Counted from the first letter of the stretch, positions 19,053 to 27,922 are shown. The stretch: 64,000 bases of DNA from Clostridium sp. Marseille-P2415 (GCF_900155545.1 NZ_LT732525.1:945371-1009370), one strand, 5' to 3'. Notes: a model not told the origin generated them from the letters alone. A program made the numbers and translations.

Positions 19053-19682
19053 TTATGCCCATAATAAGTTATTATTGCTTTGTTGCTTCTTCAGAACCTC
19101 ATCCATTTTATTTTCCATTCTCCAACGATGCAATTGTTCCTCATATAAGTTTAACACTTCCTTCATTGTATCTGCTCTCCCACATTCAATTACTTCTATA
19201 AGATAAGATGTAGCTAAAGGATAACGATATTTTTCAGGAATCAGACTGATAACTTCAATCTTTTCTTTAATAACACTCTCTATTCTCTGTTTTAACTCAT
19301 TTGATCTTGCAGCAGCGTGTTCCAAGTCCTTTTTAGCTCTCTTAATTCCCAATAATAATGCTATTGGAAAATGCAATACACCTATACCAATAAAAGATAA
19401 AAACGCTGGTTTTATAATCTCATTAAAAATTACTTTTTGGGGTTCTGGCGGCTCACTTGGATAGATATAAACAACACGACCTATCGCAAAGAATAGAACT
19501 GCCATACACATAATAATCAAAACAGGAATCCAACGTACTATAACCTGCCCTGCCTTATACGCTGGTCTTTGGAACCGTTTTACTACTTCTTCATTCTGGT
19601 GATAATAATCATTTGTAACCCACAATTCTTTACACCAATAACTGGTTTCTTTGATTTTATCCACTGTAATATTAATACTCAT
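19053..19682 (-). CDS. two-helix membrane protein of unknown function
   Basis: This 209-residue protein has two hydrophobic segments, near residues 50-70 (VLIIMCMAVLFFAIGRVVYI) and 90-112. They are followed by a long charged, probably coiled-coil C-terminal part (DLEHAAARSNELKQRIES and onward). The N terminus is soluble and no signal peptide is present. I do not recognise a family. It ends 41 bases before the secreted 244-residue protein and probably shares its transcript. The ribosome binding site is AAGGGA before the ATG at 19682. Just upstream, on the opposite strand, is the promoter of a small antisense-type RNA (19701-19729), so the 5' region of this gene and the toxin-antitoxin locus are packed together. 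A role in the surface system is only suggested by position. Confidence 0.6.
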   Translation of the reverse strand: MSINITVDKIKETSYWCKELWVTNDYYHQNEEVVKRFQRPAYKAGQVIVRWIPVLIIMCMAVLFFAIGRVVYIYPSEPPEPQKVIFNEIIKPAFLSFIGIGVLHFPIALLLGIKRAKKDLEHAAARSNELKQRIESVIKEKIEVISLIPEKYRYPLATSYLIEVIECGRADTMKEVLNLYEEQLHRWRMENKMDEVLKKQQSNNNLLWA

Positions 19683-19700
19683 TCCCTTAAAATCTCATAT

Positions 19701-19729
19701 TTGACAAATTTTCAAATTCGTGTTATTCT
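19701..19729 (+). promoter_or_regulatory. promoter of the candidate antitoxin RNA 1
   Basis: TTGACA (19701-19706), 17 bases, then TATTCT (19724-19729), on the plus strand. No protein frame follows before the terminator hairpin at 19790-19832, which fits a small RNA. Confidence 0.7.
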
Positions 19730-19735
19730 AAGGGT

Positions 19736-19832
19736 ACAAAGGGTAGCCAACTCCACAGAGTGGCTTCCAAATTAATGATTTATTCTTTTAAAAATAACCA
19801 TACCACTTGGTCGGCGGGGTGGTTATTTTTTT
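19736..19832 (+). ncRNA. candidate type I antitoxin RNA 1
   Basis: An RNA of about 97 bases is predicted from the promoter at 19701-19729 to the T-run at 19826-19832. It holds a hairpin (AGCCA/TGGCT with inner CTC/GAG and loop CACA, 19745-19765) and ends in the terminator stem. It runs convergent to the small hydrophobic toxin frame and overlaps the 3' end of its message, as in txpA/RatA and bsrG/SR4. Existence and function are inferred from the promoter, hairpin and terminator. Confidence 0.55.
19790..19832. terminator. shared bidirectional terminator of toxin-antitoxin locus 1
   Basis: An 11-bp perfect stem, AAAAATAACCA (19790-19800) with TGGTTATTTTT (19820-19830), has T-runs in both directions. 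The toxin stop codon (19823-19825) lies in the stem. Confidence 0.75.
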
Positions 19833-19924
19833 GTACCTTTGTTATTGTTATTCGCATATGTAAGGATTGAAACGATCAACGCTGCAACATTTATAATAAT
19901 CATAAATTCCTCATAGGTGCTGAT
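19823..19924 (-). CDS. putative holin-like type I toxin, non-standard start codon
   Basis: This small frame encodes a 33-residue peptide beginning STYEEFMIIINVAALIVSIL after the start position and ending NNNNKGTKK. It has one hydrophobic helix and a basic tail. The STYE..M...N.A.LI pattern matches the TxpA/BsrG 'putative holin-like toxin' family (TxpA starts MSTYESLM), whose members damage the membrane when over-made. AGGAGG (19933-19938) is spaced eight bases before codon 19922-19924, but that codon reads ATC. The only standard in-frame start upstream is a GTG (19931-19933) inside the ribosome binding site. Either ATC is used weakly or the start has been lost. A promoter, a Shine-Dalgarno hairpin, a terminator and an antisense RNA surround it. 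Confidence 0.65.
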   Translation of the reverse strand: MSTYEEFMIIINVAALIVSILTYANNNNKGTKK

Positions 19925-19929
19925 AACAA

Positions 19930-19949
19930 CCACCTCCTTTCGGAGATGG
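19930..19949 (-). promoter_or_regulatory. hairpin sequestering the toxin 1 ribosome binding site
   Basis: On the minus strand CCATCTCC (19949-19942), loop GAAA, then GGAGGTGG (19937-19930) forms an 8-bp stem with one G-U pair. The Shine-Dalgarno bases are in the stem. Type I toxin messages commonly hide their ribosome binding site this way. Confidence 0.65.
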
Positions 19950-19979
19950 AAACCACCCGGCAGATTATCTACCATGGTA

Positions 19980-20008
19980 ATTATAACATGTTTTGGTACT
20001 TTTTACAA
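19980..20008 (-). promoter_or_regulatory. promoter of toxin 1
   Basis: On the minus strand TTGTAA (20003-20008), 17 bases, TATAAT (19980-19985). It would give a toxin message with a leader of about 50 bases. Confidence 0.6.
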
Positions 20009-20102
20009 ACTTTAATATTTCTTTATACAGTGTTCTGACCATTTTCTATCAGTTAAACATCTTCGGTTATCAATGTTCAATGGCCTTCCGGCCCGGCGGA
20101 AG

Positions 20103-23100
20103 CTACCGCATTGCAGTAACCACTTTCCCGCCCTGTACCCACTGGCCTTTTTCATTCACTTCATACTGTCCATCAATGACCATTCCGGTCATTAACTTTC
20201 CTCTTGTCCCATCAGAAACCGGATTAAGGTAATACCAGGCCCCCTCTACAGCGTGCCCCGCTTCACCGGGTATGTACTGCCAGCCAGTGAGCATCTGCCC
20301 CTGGGTTCCATCGGAATGGGACTTTAAGTAATAGATATTCCCATCTGCATCCGTATACCAGCCAGTCATCATAAATCCGTCCTTATCGAACCGAAACCAG
20401 GAGGCTTTTTCCTGAATTCCGGTTGCGTATGGGTTGCTGATATAAGCCCATTCGTCCGTATAAGTACGGTTTGACGCAAAGATCCATTTCCTGTTTGCAG
20501 TCTGTGTCCAGGTCCCTGTCACGACACCAGCCGGTGCTGCCGGCCCCTGGGTATTCCCTGCTGTTGTCACTCCCACAGAACGTCCACCGGTTCCACCGCC
20601 GGAAGAACCGCCACCGCCTCCTGAAGAACTTCCTGAAGTCGTATCATCCACAATTTTAAAATTAAGCTTTACTATTACCGGATCAGACATTTTTCCGTCA
20701 CTTGCAGCTGCATAGATCGTCACTGTGACAGCCCCGGTATATGGGGATCTTCCCACAGATTCCTTGATCCAGCCGGCCGTGACCTCCTGTTTCTCATTTA
20801 AGACTACCGGGGTCACATTTCCATTCTGATCTACCGTAAGGATTCCGGGATCGGAGGTATGCCATAAAACACTCTTTTTCTCCTGGCTTCCCGAATAGAT
20901 GGAAGCGTTAAACTTTTTACTCTCAATCCCGGTCCAGGAAAGAACCGGATTACTTCGTTTTCCGGTTTTCCTAAGCACCAGGTCAAAGCTTTCGCTCTCC
21001 CGGTCTGCTTCAATGCATTCTGCCTGGAAGGTTAATAATACCTTACAGGCAGCGGCCTTCTGGCCGTCCTTTGTCACTGCTGTGATCTCCACGCTCTTCT
21101 CAGCCCGGTACGGTGCCTTTAAAAGTGCTTCTTGGATCCATGATGCTCCATCGACCGGAGTCACATTTCCTTCCGGATCCACCGTTACCGCTTCCGGATC
21201 GGAAGAGGTCCACAGGACGCTGCGGTCATAGGGTTTGTGTTCTGCTGTATCTTCAATATCCGGAAGAACGGCTGCAGAAAGCTTCCTTGTTTCAAAGCCG
21301 GTCTTTTTGACCGTTTCGGAATGGATATTCCCTGCCTTCTGATAACCAAGGCTGTAAAAAAGTGCCGTCTTATCCAGGGTAATCCCTTCCGGTACGATCC
21401 TTGTCTGGTCATTGGTAACGAATTTTACCGTTACCTGACATGTGGCCGAAGCCTGGTTCCCAAGCCTGTCCTTTCCGTTTACAGTGATCGTAACATCCCT
21501 GCAACCGTTTCCGGAAACCTCTGCATACTCATCATTGCTCCGGATTCCATCATCAGTGGCAATGATATCCCGTATCCACTTTGCATCCCTTAAAGCTGAA
21601 ACCGATACTTCCCGGTAAGCTTCCTGATCCTGGGATACTAAGGCCACCGCCGTGTCCGAACTTGTCCAGGTTACTTCGTCCTTTGAGAAGAAATCCGGGA
21701 TAAAGGTTGCTGTCAAAGACTGGGGAGCTGTCACCGTCACCTTTTCAGCCGGTGCTGTCCGGTCTCCGGACAGGGTCCTTGTCACGGTAAGGTTAAGAGC
21801 CTGTTTATCAAGGACGGCTCCTTCCGTTGCCACAAAGGTATTATCTATGATCTGGAACGTTACATTGATCCGGCTGTTTGCCGTACATGGTTTTCCCTCA
21901 AAGGAAGCGGAGGGCCTGGTTTGTGCCGTCAGTACCGCAATGCCGCCGTTCTGATGCCCGGCCCCGTAAATCGTGTTCGGGATCTTATACCGGTAATTCT
22001 CATCCGCCTGTTTCTTTTCTGCATCTTCAATGATGCTTATAAAGAAGGAAGCCCCGAGGTTTACGGATAGAGTGGCAGATTTGGCCGTATAGCCGTCTGC
22101 TTCCTCGTCATCATTGGCAGCAAGACTTATGAGTTCCGGATCGTCAATACTCCATTTCACACGCCCATCCTCTACGTCGTTATTGGCATCTATAACGGCC
22201 GCGATATTCACCGGCTGCACCTGGGTTCCCTGCTCCAACGCCCCGTTTATGTAACGGGCAATGAGCTTTCCTTCCTTGTTCCTGATCTCTGTAGTCTTTA
22301 CCGGATTCTTCCGGTTTCCGGTTCTGGTCTGTGTTACTGCTAAGGAATAGGCTTCAGGTTCTGCCTTGATGGACACAGCCACCTTTTTATAGACCGCTGA
22401 TACGGAAATATCTTCCTGGGGCATAGTAAAAGTATAAGCATGGCTGCTGTCGGAATAGGTGGTACTCCTTTTTATCCCTTTTCCATTGGTATAGGTTGGA
22501 GTGCCTTCCATCTGATACTTTTCCGTATCCGTATTCTTCGGGGCCGTAGTGATGCTGACCGTTGTCCCGGCTGCAATGGCTCCCCGGCTCCCCTTATCAA
22601 GTGACTTTGAATACTGGGAGCTTCCCCTTACCTCCAGGGTAGCAATATCATAAAAGTTCCGTCCATTTGCTACCGTGTCGATCTGATTCACAGTCAGCAG
22701 ATACCCTCTTACGGGACGGCCCAGGGAATTAGGGGCAAAATGGTCCAGATTATAATGCCCGGTAAGGCGGGGAAGGCTCTCCCCTATGTCCTCAGCCATG
22801 ACATCCAGGATACCGTCCTCTAACTCTTCATAGAAATACCGGTCTGATATGGTCTTTTTGGTCCCTCCCTGAACCAAGGTATAATAAAGATCCCCGGAAT
22901 GCCAGTAGCCCACATGGGCGGCATAGGTATAATCGTTATCGTCGATGATCTCCGATCCGCATACGGTGGCACTGATCTTACTCTCGGAATCCGCAAACAG
23001 GTAAGCCACATCATCCATGTAATTAAAGTTGGTTGCAGCTCCCTGTCTTGTCCCGATAAAGGTCCCCTCCCTTGCCATGGACCCAAGCTGGGAATTTCCG

Positions 23101-24230
23101 ATGGTTCCCTCAAAGCGTGCTACCTTTAACTTTCCGGCCGCATATCTTCCGGTAATTCCGCCGATGGCTGCTGAATGATAACCGCCGATGGTCCCGCTTA
23201 CATGAGTGTTATAGACGGCGGTTGCATTTTGGTATCCCACGATCCCGCCTATGTAACCGGTACCCTGGATTCTTGCTGTGGTCCCATCCCCGGTGGAAAC
23301 TTCACAATCCACGATATAGGAATCCGATGCGATCCCGGCGATTCCGCCGGCATAAATCACATCTGTTCCCCCTGCGGCATCAATCATCACCTTTTCACAA
23401 ATTGCATTTTCAATGACCGTACCGCTGATTTCTCCTGCAATTCCTCCGGAAACTCCGGTAGAACGTATAAAAGCGTTTTTGACGGTTACATCACGGATCT
23501 TGGAATCCGATGCGCATCCGGCTACAATCCCGGTTCGGTCATTTCCCTTGATCTCGCTGCTGTCCGGGATCATGGTCACATCCTGGATCACTGCATTGGT
23601 TATGGAACCGAAAAGTCCCACATTGTTATAACCGGCAAAGGAAGTAAGTTTTAAGTTCTTAATGGCATAGCCATTTCCGTCAAAATAACCGCTGAAGGCA
23701 TTAGGAACTTCCCCTGCGCTTTCCGATGAATCCCGGTAAAAGCCTATAGGAATCCAGTCCACCCCCTGTAAGTCGATGTTACCGCCAAGGGCGAAATAAC
23801 AACCGGAATAGTCACCGGCATAATCTGCCCCTTCTGCGTCCTGGACCGTCATCCCCATGGCTGCCAGCTCTGAAAGACCCATGAGCTGTTCCTTATTCTT
23901 TATGAGGAAAGGTTTTTTTGCCGTTCCCTCCCCATTGTTCCCATTTAGGAATTCAAAGCTGGTTTTTCCGGACCAGGAATCCCATATATCCCCAAGAGAA
24001 CCGGAAACGGCCCTGTTGGTTTCAGCAGCCTCTTCTTTTTCGTTTTCTGTACCCGATCCCACCTTCTTATTGGCTTCCGTATCATGTTCTGCCTCCGAGG
24101 CAGTGGCTGTTTGAACTGTTTTTCCTGTGGTTTTCCCGTTTTCTGCATATACTGCCCATGACAGCGTTGCCGTCATTACCAGAACAGTACACAATGCGTA
24201 TACCGTCTCCCTTATGAATCTTTTTCTCAT
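20103..24230 (-). CDS. large secreted protein with GLUG repeats, Ig-like domains and wall-binding repeats
   Basis: This is a 1375-residue exported protein. The ATG at 24230 (MRKRFIRETVYALC) is preceded by AAGGAGG five bases away and is preferred over an ATG six codons upstream. A signal peptide is followed by an acidic low-complexity linker. Next comes a region of GLUG-type beta-helix repeats (residues about 95-400: GTAKKPFLIKNKEQLMGL, YNNVGLFGSI, SGGIAGEISGTV, YIGGIVGYQN). Several bacterial Ig-like domains follow, recognisable by repeated VLWTSSDPEAVTVDPEGNVTP-like motifs. A Ser/Gly linker leads into C-terminal choline-binding-type repeats (residues about 1260-1375, GWYTDADGNIYYLK). The N-terminal repeats suggest an adhesin. 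It is the last gene of the operon starting at 27544. A CTTCCG/CGGAAG hairpin (20085-20102) directly follows the stop. Confidence 0.85.
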   Translation of the reverse strand: MRKRFIRETVYALCTVLVMTATLSWAVYAENGKTTGKTVQTATASEAEHDTEANKKVGSGTENEKEEAAETNRAVSGSLGDIWDSWSGKTSFEFLNGNNGEGTAKKPFLIKNKEQLMGLSELAAMGMTVQDAEGADYAGDYSGCYFALGGNIDLQGVDWIPIGFYRDSSESAGEVPNAFSGYFDGNGYAIKNLKLTSFAGYNNVGLFGSITNAVIQDVTMIPDSSEIKGNDRTGIVAGCASDSKIRDVTVKNAFIRSTGVSGGIAGEISGTVIENAICEKVMIDAAGGTDVIYAGGIAGIASDSYIVDCEVSTGDGTTARIQGTGYIGGIVGYQNATAVYNTHVSGTIGGYHSAAIGGITGRYAAGKLKVARFEGTIGNSQLGSMAREGTFIGTRQGAATNFNYMDDVAYLFADSESKISATVCGSEIIDDNDYTYAAHVGYWHSGDLYYTLVQGGTKKTISDRYFYEELEDGILDVMAEDIGESLPRLTGHYNLDHFAPNSLGRPVRGYLLTVNQIDTVANGRNFYDIATLEVRGSSQYSKSLDKGSRGAIAAGTTVSITTAPKNTDTEKYQMEGTPTYTNGKGIKRSTTYSDSSHAYTFTMPQEDISVSAVYKKVAVSIKAEPEAYSLAVTQTRTGNRKNPVKTTEIRNKEGKLIARYINGALEQGTQVQPVNIAAVIDANNDVEDGRVKWSIDDPELISLAANDDEEADGYTAKSATLSVNLGASFFISIIEDAEKKQADENYRYKIPNTIYGAGHQNGGIAVLTAQTRPSASFEGKPCTANSRINVTFQIIDNTFVATEGAVLDKQALNLTVTRTLSGDRTAPAEKVTVTAPQSLTATFIPDFFSKDEVTWTSSDTAVALVSQDQEAYREVSVSALRDAKWIRDIIATDDGIRSNDEYAEVSGNGCRDVTITVNGKDRLGNQASATCQVTVKFVTNDQTRIVPEGITLDKTALFYSLGYQKAGNIHSETVKKTGFETRKLSAAVLPDIEDTAEHKPYDRSVLWTSSDPEAVTVDPEGNVTPVDGASWIQEALLKAPYRAEKSVEITAVTKDGQKAAACKVLLTFQAECIEADRESESFDLVLRKTGKRSNPVLSWTGIESKKFNASIYSGSQEKKSVLWHTSDPGILTVDQNGNVTPVVLNEKQEVTAGWIKESVGRSPYTGAVTVTIYAAASDGKMSDPVIVKLNFKIVDDTTSGSSSGGGGGSSGGGTGGRSVGVTTAGNTQGPAAPAGVVTGTWTQTANRKWIFASNRTYTDEWAYISNPYATGIQEKASWFRFDKDGFMMTGWYTDADGNIYYLKSHSDGTQGQMLTGWQYIPGEAGHAVEGAWYYLNPVSDGTRGKLMTGMVIDGQYEVNEKGQWVQGGKVVTAMR

Positions 24231-24287
24231 TCTTCCTCCTTGCTTCATTGAACCAGGCCCGTTTTCTTATATTCCTTTCTCCTTTCA

Positions 24288-26564
24288 TTATCCCTGTGGA
24301 ATTGCCATTGCAGGCCTGATACCAATGCTCGTTTCCATTACATCAACCGGCCGGATATTACCGTCTGCAAGATTGACTGTATAAATCCCAGCCCCATACC
24401 GGGGACCATCTGGTCCGCTCTCTTGCGGAGTACGCAAATAATATCCCTTGGAATATGCGGAAATTTGTGATTCCTGATTGTTCGTGTCACTCCCGTTGAA
24501 TTTCCAGAGGGAATCCCTGTATTTAAGTGCTTCATCCACCGACAAAATAAAAACTTTATCCTGCAGGAGCTGGAACATCCGATCCAGCCCCGTAAGGTCG
24601 TTGTCGTTTAACTGCTCATACGTTCCCTTTCCTGTTGCACCAATGTATGATTTGGTGATTCCTATATAGTTTTTACGAACAAACCGGTCATCTACAGCGT
24701 TATTACGAAGCCACTCCCGGATATTGGAATACTTATAATTATTATCAGACCCAAACGTTAACTTCTTAGATACGCCGTCAATGTCCGATCTTATAACGCT
24801 GTCACAGAGAAACAGCGCTGTCTGCGTGCTGTTATCCATGGCGTCCTCATAATCATCATCAATACAGCGGAATAAATAAATTTTCTCTCCAATGGTCCGG
24901 GCCTGTACATCACCTATGTTATAATGAATGGATTCCGGCTCTTCATCTGCCGGTTCATAACAGATGTCGCAATAACCGTCATGATCTGCATCCGTATGTC
25001 CTGTTGCCGGCAAATCATACGTTTCCTCCCTTCCACATTTTCTGCATCTGACTGTTTCATGGCCGTTTTTCATACATTCGGCATTGACTTTATCTGTAAT
25101 TTCATAATCATGGCTGCAAGTATTTTCTTCACAGGTTTTTAAAAACCCCACAAGCAACACCGTATACCGTTCACCTGCTATCGTAAATTCATCCCTGACC
25201 AGCTCGGATATATTCTTAACGTCCCGGAAAGTCTGGCTTACAATCATGGCATTGGGCGTATACCCCTTTGCAATGAGATAGACTTCCTGGCGGCCTGTGC
25301 TGCCAGCCATAGAAATCAGGTTCCGCAGTCTTTCGTTGCTTTCGTCCAGTCTTTCAGTTATAATCTGTTGGCCTGACGGCTCAACTCCTGTAAGCTTAAA
25401 ATCAGCCTCCATTGCAATTTCCAGCCATTTCTTAAGCTTTTCCTTTGCTTCTTCATCCGGATCAGCCTCTTCCTGCAGGCTTTCTCCTTTTTGGTACTCA
25501 ATATAGTATTTCTGGACTCCATTGCCGTTCACAATGACACTCCATGGACTGGAGACAATAGAATGATAATAATACCGGTCCGTTCCTATAATTGTTTCAG
25601 GAAAATCGACCACAAGCGGCCTTCCTTCTTCTGTCCGTCCCTGCTGGGCCTTGAATATTTCTTTGTATGGCTTTCCCTGTTCGATAAAATACAGATTCCA
25701 GTCAACTTTCTTAGCCTCAGAGGGAGAAGCAGGGCATTCTTTCTCGTAATAAACGTTCAGGATCATATTGTCGCAGGACAGATCAAAACTTTCCCTCTGC
25801 CCTCCGCAAAGTTCATAGCCCACAATATCCGGCTGTGTAATAACAATTGTTTCCCCTTCAGTTCCTATGCCGTTCACTACGTGGAGTATTGTTTTATCTG
25901 AAATATCCATATAGCGTATCGTGTACGCAAACGGCTCCGCCTGGTCAGCCGACACCTCCGTACCTCCGGAGGAATCCCCAGGCTTAGGCAAATCTGGCTC
26001 GGCTTCCGATTCTTTTACTTCTGGATAAGGATTATCTGAATCATTATTTATCTTCGTACTCTCCTTATGGCTGCCTCCCCCTCCGGAACCTCCCCCGGAA
26101 ATTCTTCTGTCAACCGATGCCGCCTTTCGGGATACAGCCGTCTGAATGCCTTTTCCGGGAATTTTAACGATACCAGCCTCATAAACCCAGGCCCCTGAAG
26201 CATCTACAAAGTACCCATCCGGAGTCAGCTCATTTCTGTACATTGCCCCTTCCGGATAATTGTCCCCCGGATGATCAGCCAGATAATAACAGCGCCCATC
26301 AATCCATTGCCAGCCGGTCATCATCTTGCCATTTACTCCATTAATATCCGGATTTAAAAAATACCAATATCCGCCCGTACATATCCATCCGTTTTTCATT
26401 AAGCCATTTTCATCATAGTAATACCAATCTGCTTCCACCTTCTTCCAACGTCCATTTTCCTTTGTATATCCGGCATTTACCTCCATACCTGGAAAATGGC
26501 ATGTCAGGGCCATTACCATCAGAATCAGTCCGGCCAACCTCCCCTTATCAGAAATATATCTCAT
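24288..26564 (-). CDS. secreted multidomain surface protein (wall-binding repeats, MucBP-like, DUF6273-like)
   Basis: This 758-residue protein has a signal peptide (residues 1-31). N-terminal wall-binding repeats follow (WYYYDENGLMKNGWICTGGYWYF, ending TPDGYFVDASGAWV near 130). A Gly/Ser linker and a MucBP-like segment (TIRYMDISDKTIL ... VNVYYEKE style, about 225-290) come next. A cysteine-rich CSHDYEITDKVNAECMKNGH ... CRKCG ... ATGH block (about 500-545) resembles doublet zinc-ribbon motifs common in clostridial surface proteins. The C terminus resembles DUF6273 (GSDNNYKYSNIREWLRNN ... GIRPAMAI). No enzyme motif is visible. Its ATG overlaps the stop of the preceding gene by four bases (26561-26564), so it is translationally coupled. 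Binding to host or polysaccharide is a guess. Confidence 0.8.
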   Translation of the reverse strand: MRYISDKGRLAGLILMVMALTCHFPGMEVNAGYTKENGRWKKVEADWYYYDENGLMKNGWICTGGYWYFLNPDINGVNGKMMTGWQWIDGRCYYLADHPGDNYPEGAMYRNELTPDGYFVDASGAWVYEAGIVKIPGKGIQTAVSRKAASVDRRISGGGSGGGGSHKESTKINNDSDNPYPEVKESEAEPDLPKPGDSSGGTEVSADQAEPFAYTIRYMDISDKTILHVVNGIGTEGETIVITQPDIVGYELCGGQRESFDLSCDNMILNVYYEKECPASPSEAKKVDWNLYFIEQGKPYKEIFKAQQGRTEEGRPLVVDFPETIIGTDRYYYHSIVSSPWSVIVNGNGVQKYYIEYQKGESLQEEADPDEEAKEKLKKWLEIAMEADFKLTGVEPSGQQIITERLDESNERLRNLISMAGSTGRQEVYLIAKGYTPNAMIVSQTFRDVKNISELVRDEFTIAGERYTVLLVGFLKTCEENTCSHDYEITDKVNAECMKNGHETVRCRKCGREETYDLPATGHTDADHDGYCDICYEPADEEPESIHYNIGDVQARTIGEKIYLFRCIDDDYEDAMDNSTQTALFLCDSVIRSDIDGVSKKLTFGSDNNYKYSNIREWLRNNAVDDRFVRKNYIGITKSYIGATGKGTYEQLNDNDLTGLDRMFQLLQDKVFILSVDEALKYRDSLWKFNGSDTNNQESQISAYSKGYYLRTPQESGPDGPRYGAGIYTVNLADGNIRPVDVMETSIGIRPAMAIPQG

Positions 26565-27544
26565 GCTTTAACTCCTTCCTTTTTCTTCTTACGGCAGGCT
26601 CTCCGCACCAGGGTAATGAATAAGACAATTACACCCCCTGCAAATAAAACAGATAGCGTTACCACCACACTTTTTCGTATAACCAGCCATTTTCCTTTCT
26701 TCTCTTCCGTGCCTGCAGAAAAATTCTTAAGTTCCACTGGCCGCTCTTCTGCTGGATCCCATCCATCGGTCACGGAATCAAATCCCCGGTAAACGGCCAC
26801 GCATCTCACTCCATCCGCCTCCGGGAACACCATTTCTCCTCCATAAGTCACATAATAGTCAGCCACTTTCTTTTCCCCTGTAACCGCCGCATCTCTGCAA
26901 AAATTTCCATTTTCATCGAAATAAGGATCACCCTGCCAGACTGCATCGAGAACCCGATATTTTTCAGGCTCTGCTCCAATTTCCTCTAAAAGTTCCTGAC
27001 CGCAGTCTTTCAGCTCCGGTTTATGGCTGTTAAACGGAATTTTCTTTGTTCCCAATTGATAGTAATCCGCACCATAGGAATGGAATACCGCGGTAAAGGT
27101 AAAATCAGAAAGCCAGCGTTCCTTTACAGCTTCCATTCGGAGAATAGGATAATCCTTTTGAAGCTGTCGGCCGGTCATCTTATCTCGTAATGTAACGGCC
27201 GCCTGCTTTGGAATCTGTCCCTCCCATTCCACTCCCTCATAGATTGCGGTACTCTCCACCGACTCCCTGCGTTCTGGTATTCTGCACGGTTCCAAATGCC
27301 AATCCTTCAGCCAATGCTGTTTTCCAGCCTGATTCACGTATTCCCCTGCCGGGGCATACCCCCTCCGTTCTTCAAACGGAATTTCCGATTCTATTATCAC
27401 CTCCCCTTCCTCTTTCCCTGTTACAATAACAGGATCTGTTCCTTTCCTCTCCTCTGCCGCCACTCTGCCTTCCCCATAAAGAATTCCTTGCAAGGCGGCA
27501 AAAATCACAATAAGCAAAAGAAAAGACTTTTTTCCAGGCTGCAT
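26561..27544 (-). CDS. exported membrane-anchored protein, first gene of the surface operon
   Basis: This 327-residue protein has an N-terminal signal peptide (MQPGKKSFLLLIVIFAALQG) and a C-terminal transmembrane helix (VVVTLSVLFAGGVIVLFITL) followed by a lysine/arginine-rich tail. Most of it would therefore lie outside the cell. The extracellular part has no recognised domain. The ATG at 27544 is preceded by AAGGGGGG and preferred to an upstream ATG that lacks a ribosome binding site. It heads a minus-strand operon with the 758- and 1375-residue secreted proteins and is coupled to the next gene by an ATGA overlap. The C-terminal layout resembles that of exported proteins encoded beside pilin or wall-protein genes, but without LPXTG. 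Confidence 0.7.
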   Translation of the reverse strand: MQPGKKSFLLLIVIFAALQGILYGEGRVAAEERKGTDPVIVTGKEEGEVIIESEIPFEERRGYAPAGEYVNQAGKQHWLKDWHLEPCRIPERRESVESTAIYEGVEWEGQIPKQAAVTLRDKMTGRQLQKDYPILRMEAVKERWLSDFTFTAVFHSYGADYYQLGTKKIPFNSHKPELKDCGQELLEEIGAEPEKYRVLDAVWQGDPYFDENGNFCRDAAVTGEKKVADYYVTYGGEMVFPEADGVRCVAVYRGFDSVTDGWDPAEERPVELKNFSAGTEEKKGKWLVIRKSVVVTLSVLFAGGVIVLFITLVRRACRKKKKEGVKA

Positions 27545-27742
27545 AGCAGACCCCCCTTTTCGAGAAAAATTGCATATATAAAGCAAATAGAATTAATAAT
27601 TTACTTATTTTGTAATAGTGGAATAATTAAAAGAAATTAGAAAATTTGAAAAGCATAAATAGAATATATTAGATACAAAAAATAACGAACCAGTTATAAA
27701 ACATAAAATGGGATCATTTCGAAATCACAGAACACTCTAAAA

Positions 27743-27806
27743 TGAATTCATAAGCCGGACCTGCGAAAGAAGCTCGCATGAAAGACAAACCGAAACCTTG
27801 AATTCA
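27743..27806 (-). ncRNA. structured 5' leader element of the surface operon (unidentified)
   Basis: The element is closed by two copies of the palindrome TGAATTCA (27743-27750 and 27799-27806), which can pair with each other. It contains a hairpin TGCGA/TCGCA (27762-27766 with 27774-27778). It begins right at the predicted start of the minus-strand transcript. The shape, a closing stem plus an internal hairpin at the 5' end of a leader of about 255 bases, is like a riboswitch or other cis-regulatory RNA. I cannot match it to a known class; it does not look like c-di-GMP class I or II. Confidence 0.35.
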
Positions 27807-27834
27807 GTATACCCGATTTTATAAAAATAATCAA
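27806..27834 (-). promoter_or_regulatory. promoter of the 27.5-20.1 kb surface operon
   Basis: On the minus strand TTGATT (27829-27834), 17 bases, TATACT (27806-27811). The stretch from here to the gene at 27544 is AT-rich leader without any frame having a ribosome binding site. Confidence 0.6.
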
Positions 27835-27922
27835 TAGCCTTTTCGAAAATATCAACTGATATAAACCACAATTTACATCTTTCCCTTCATGTAATTTTTC
27901 ATCAGAAAGCTCTAAATAAGTC

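Noticed and set aside
3461-27586. Surface region as an integrative element
   Set aside because: No integrase, transposase, relaxase, tRNA target or flanking direct repeats were seen.
27743-27806. Idea that the surface-operon leader is a c-di-GMP riboswitch
   Set aside because: The conserved core of class I and the pseudoknot pattern of class II could not be found.
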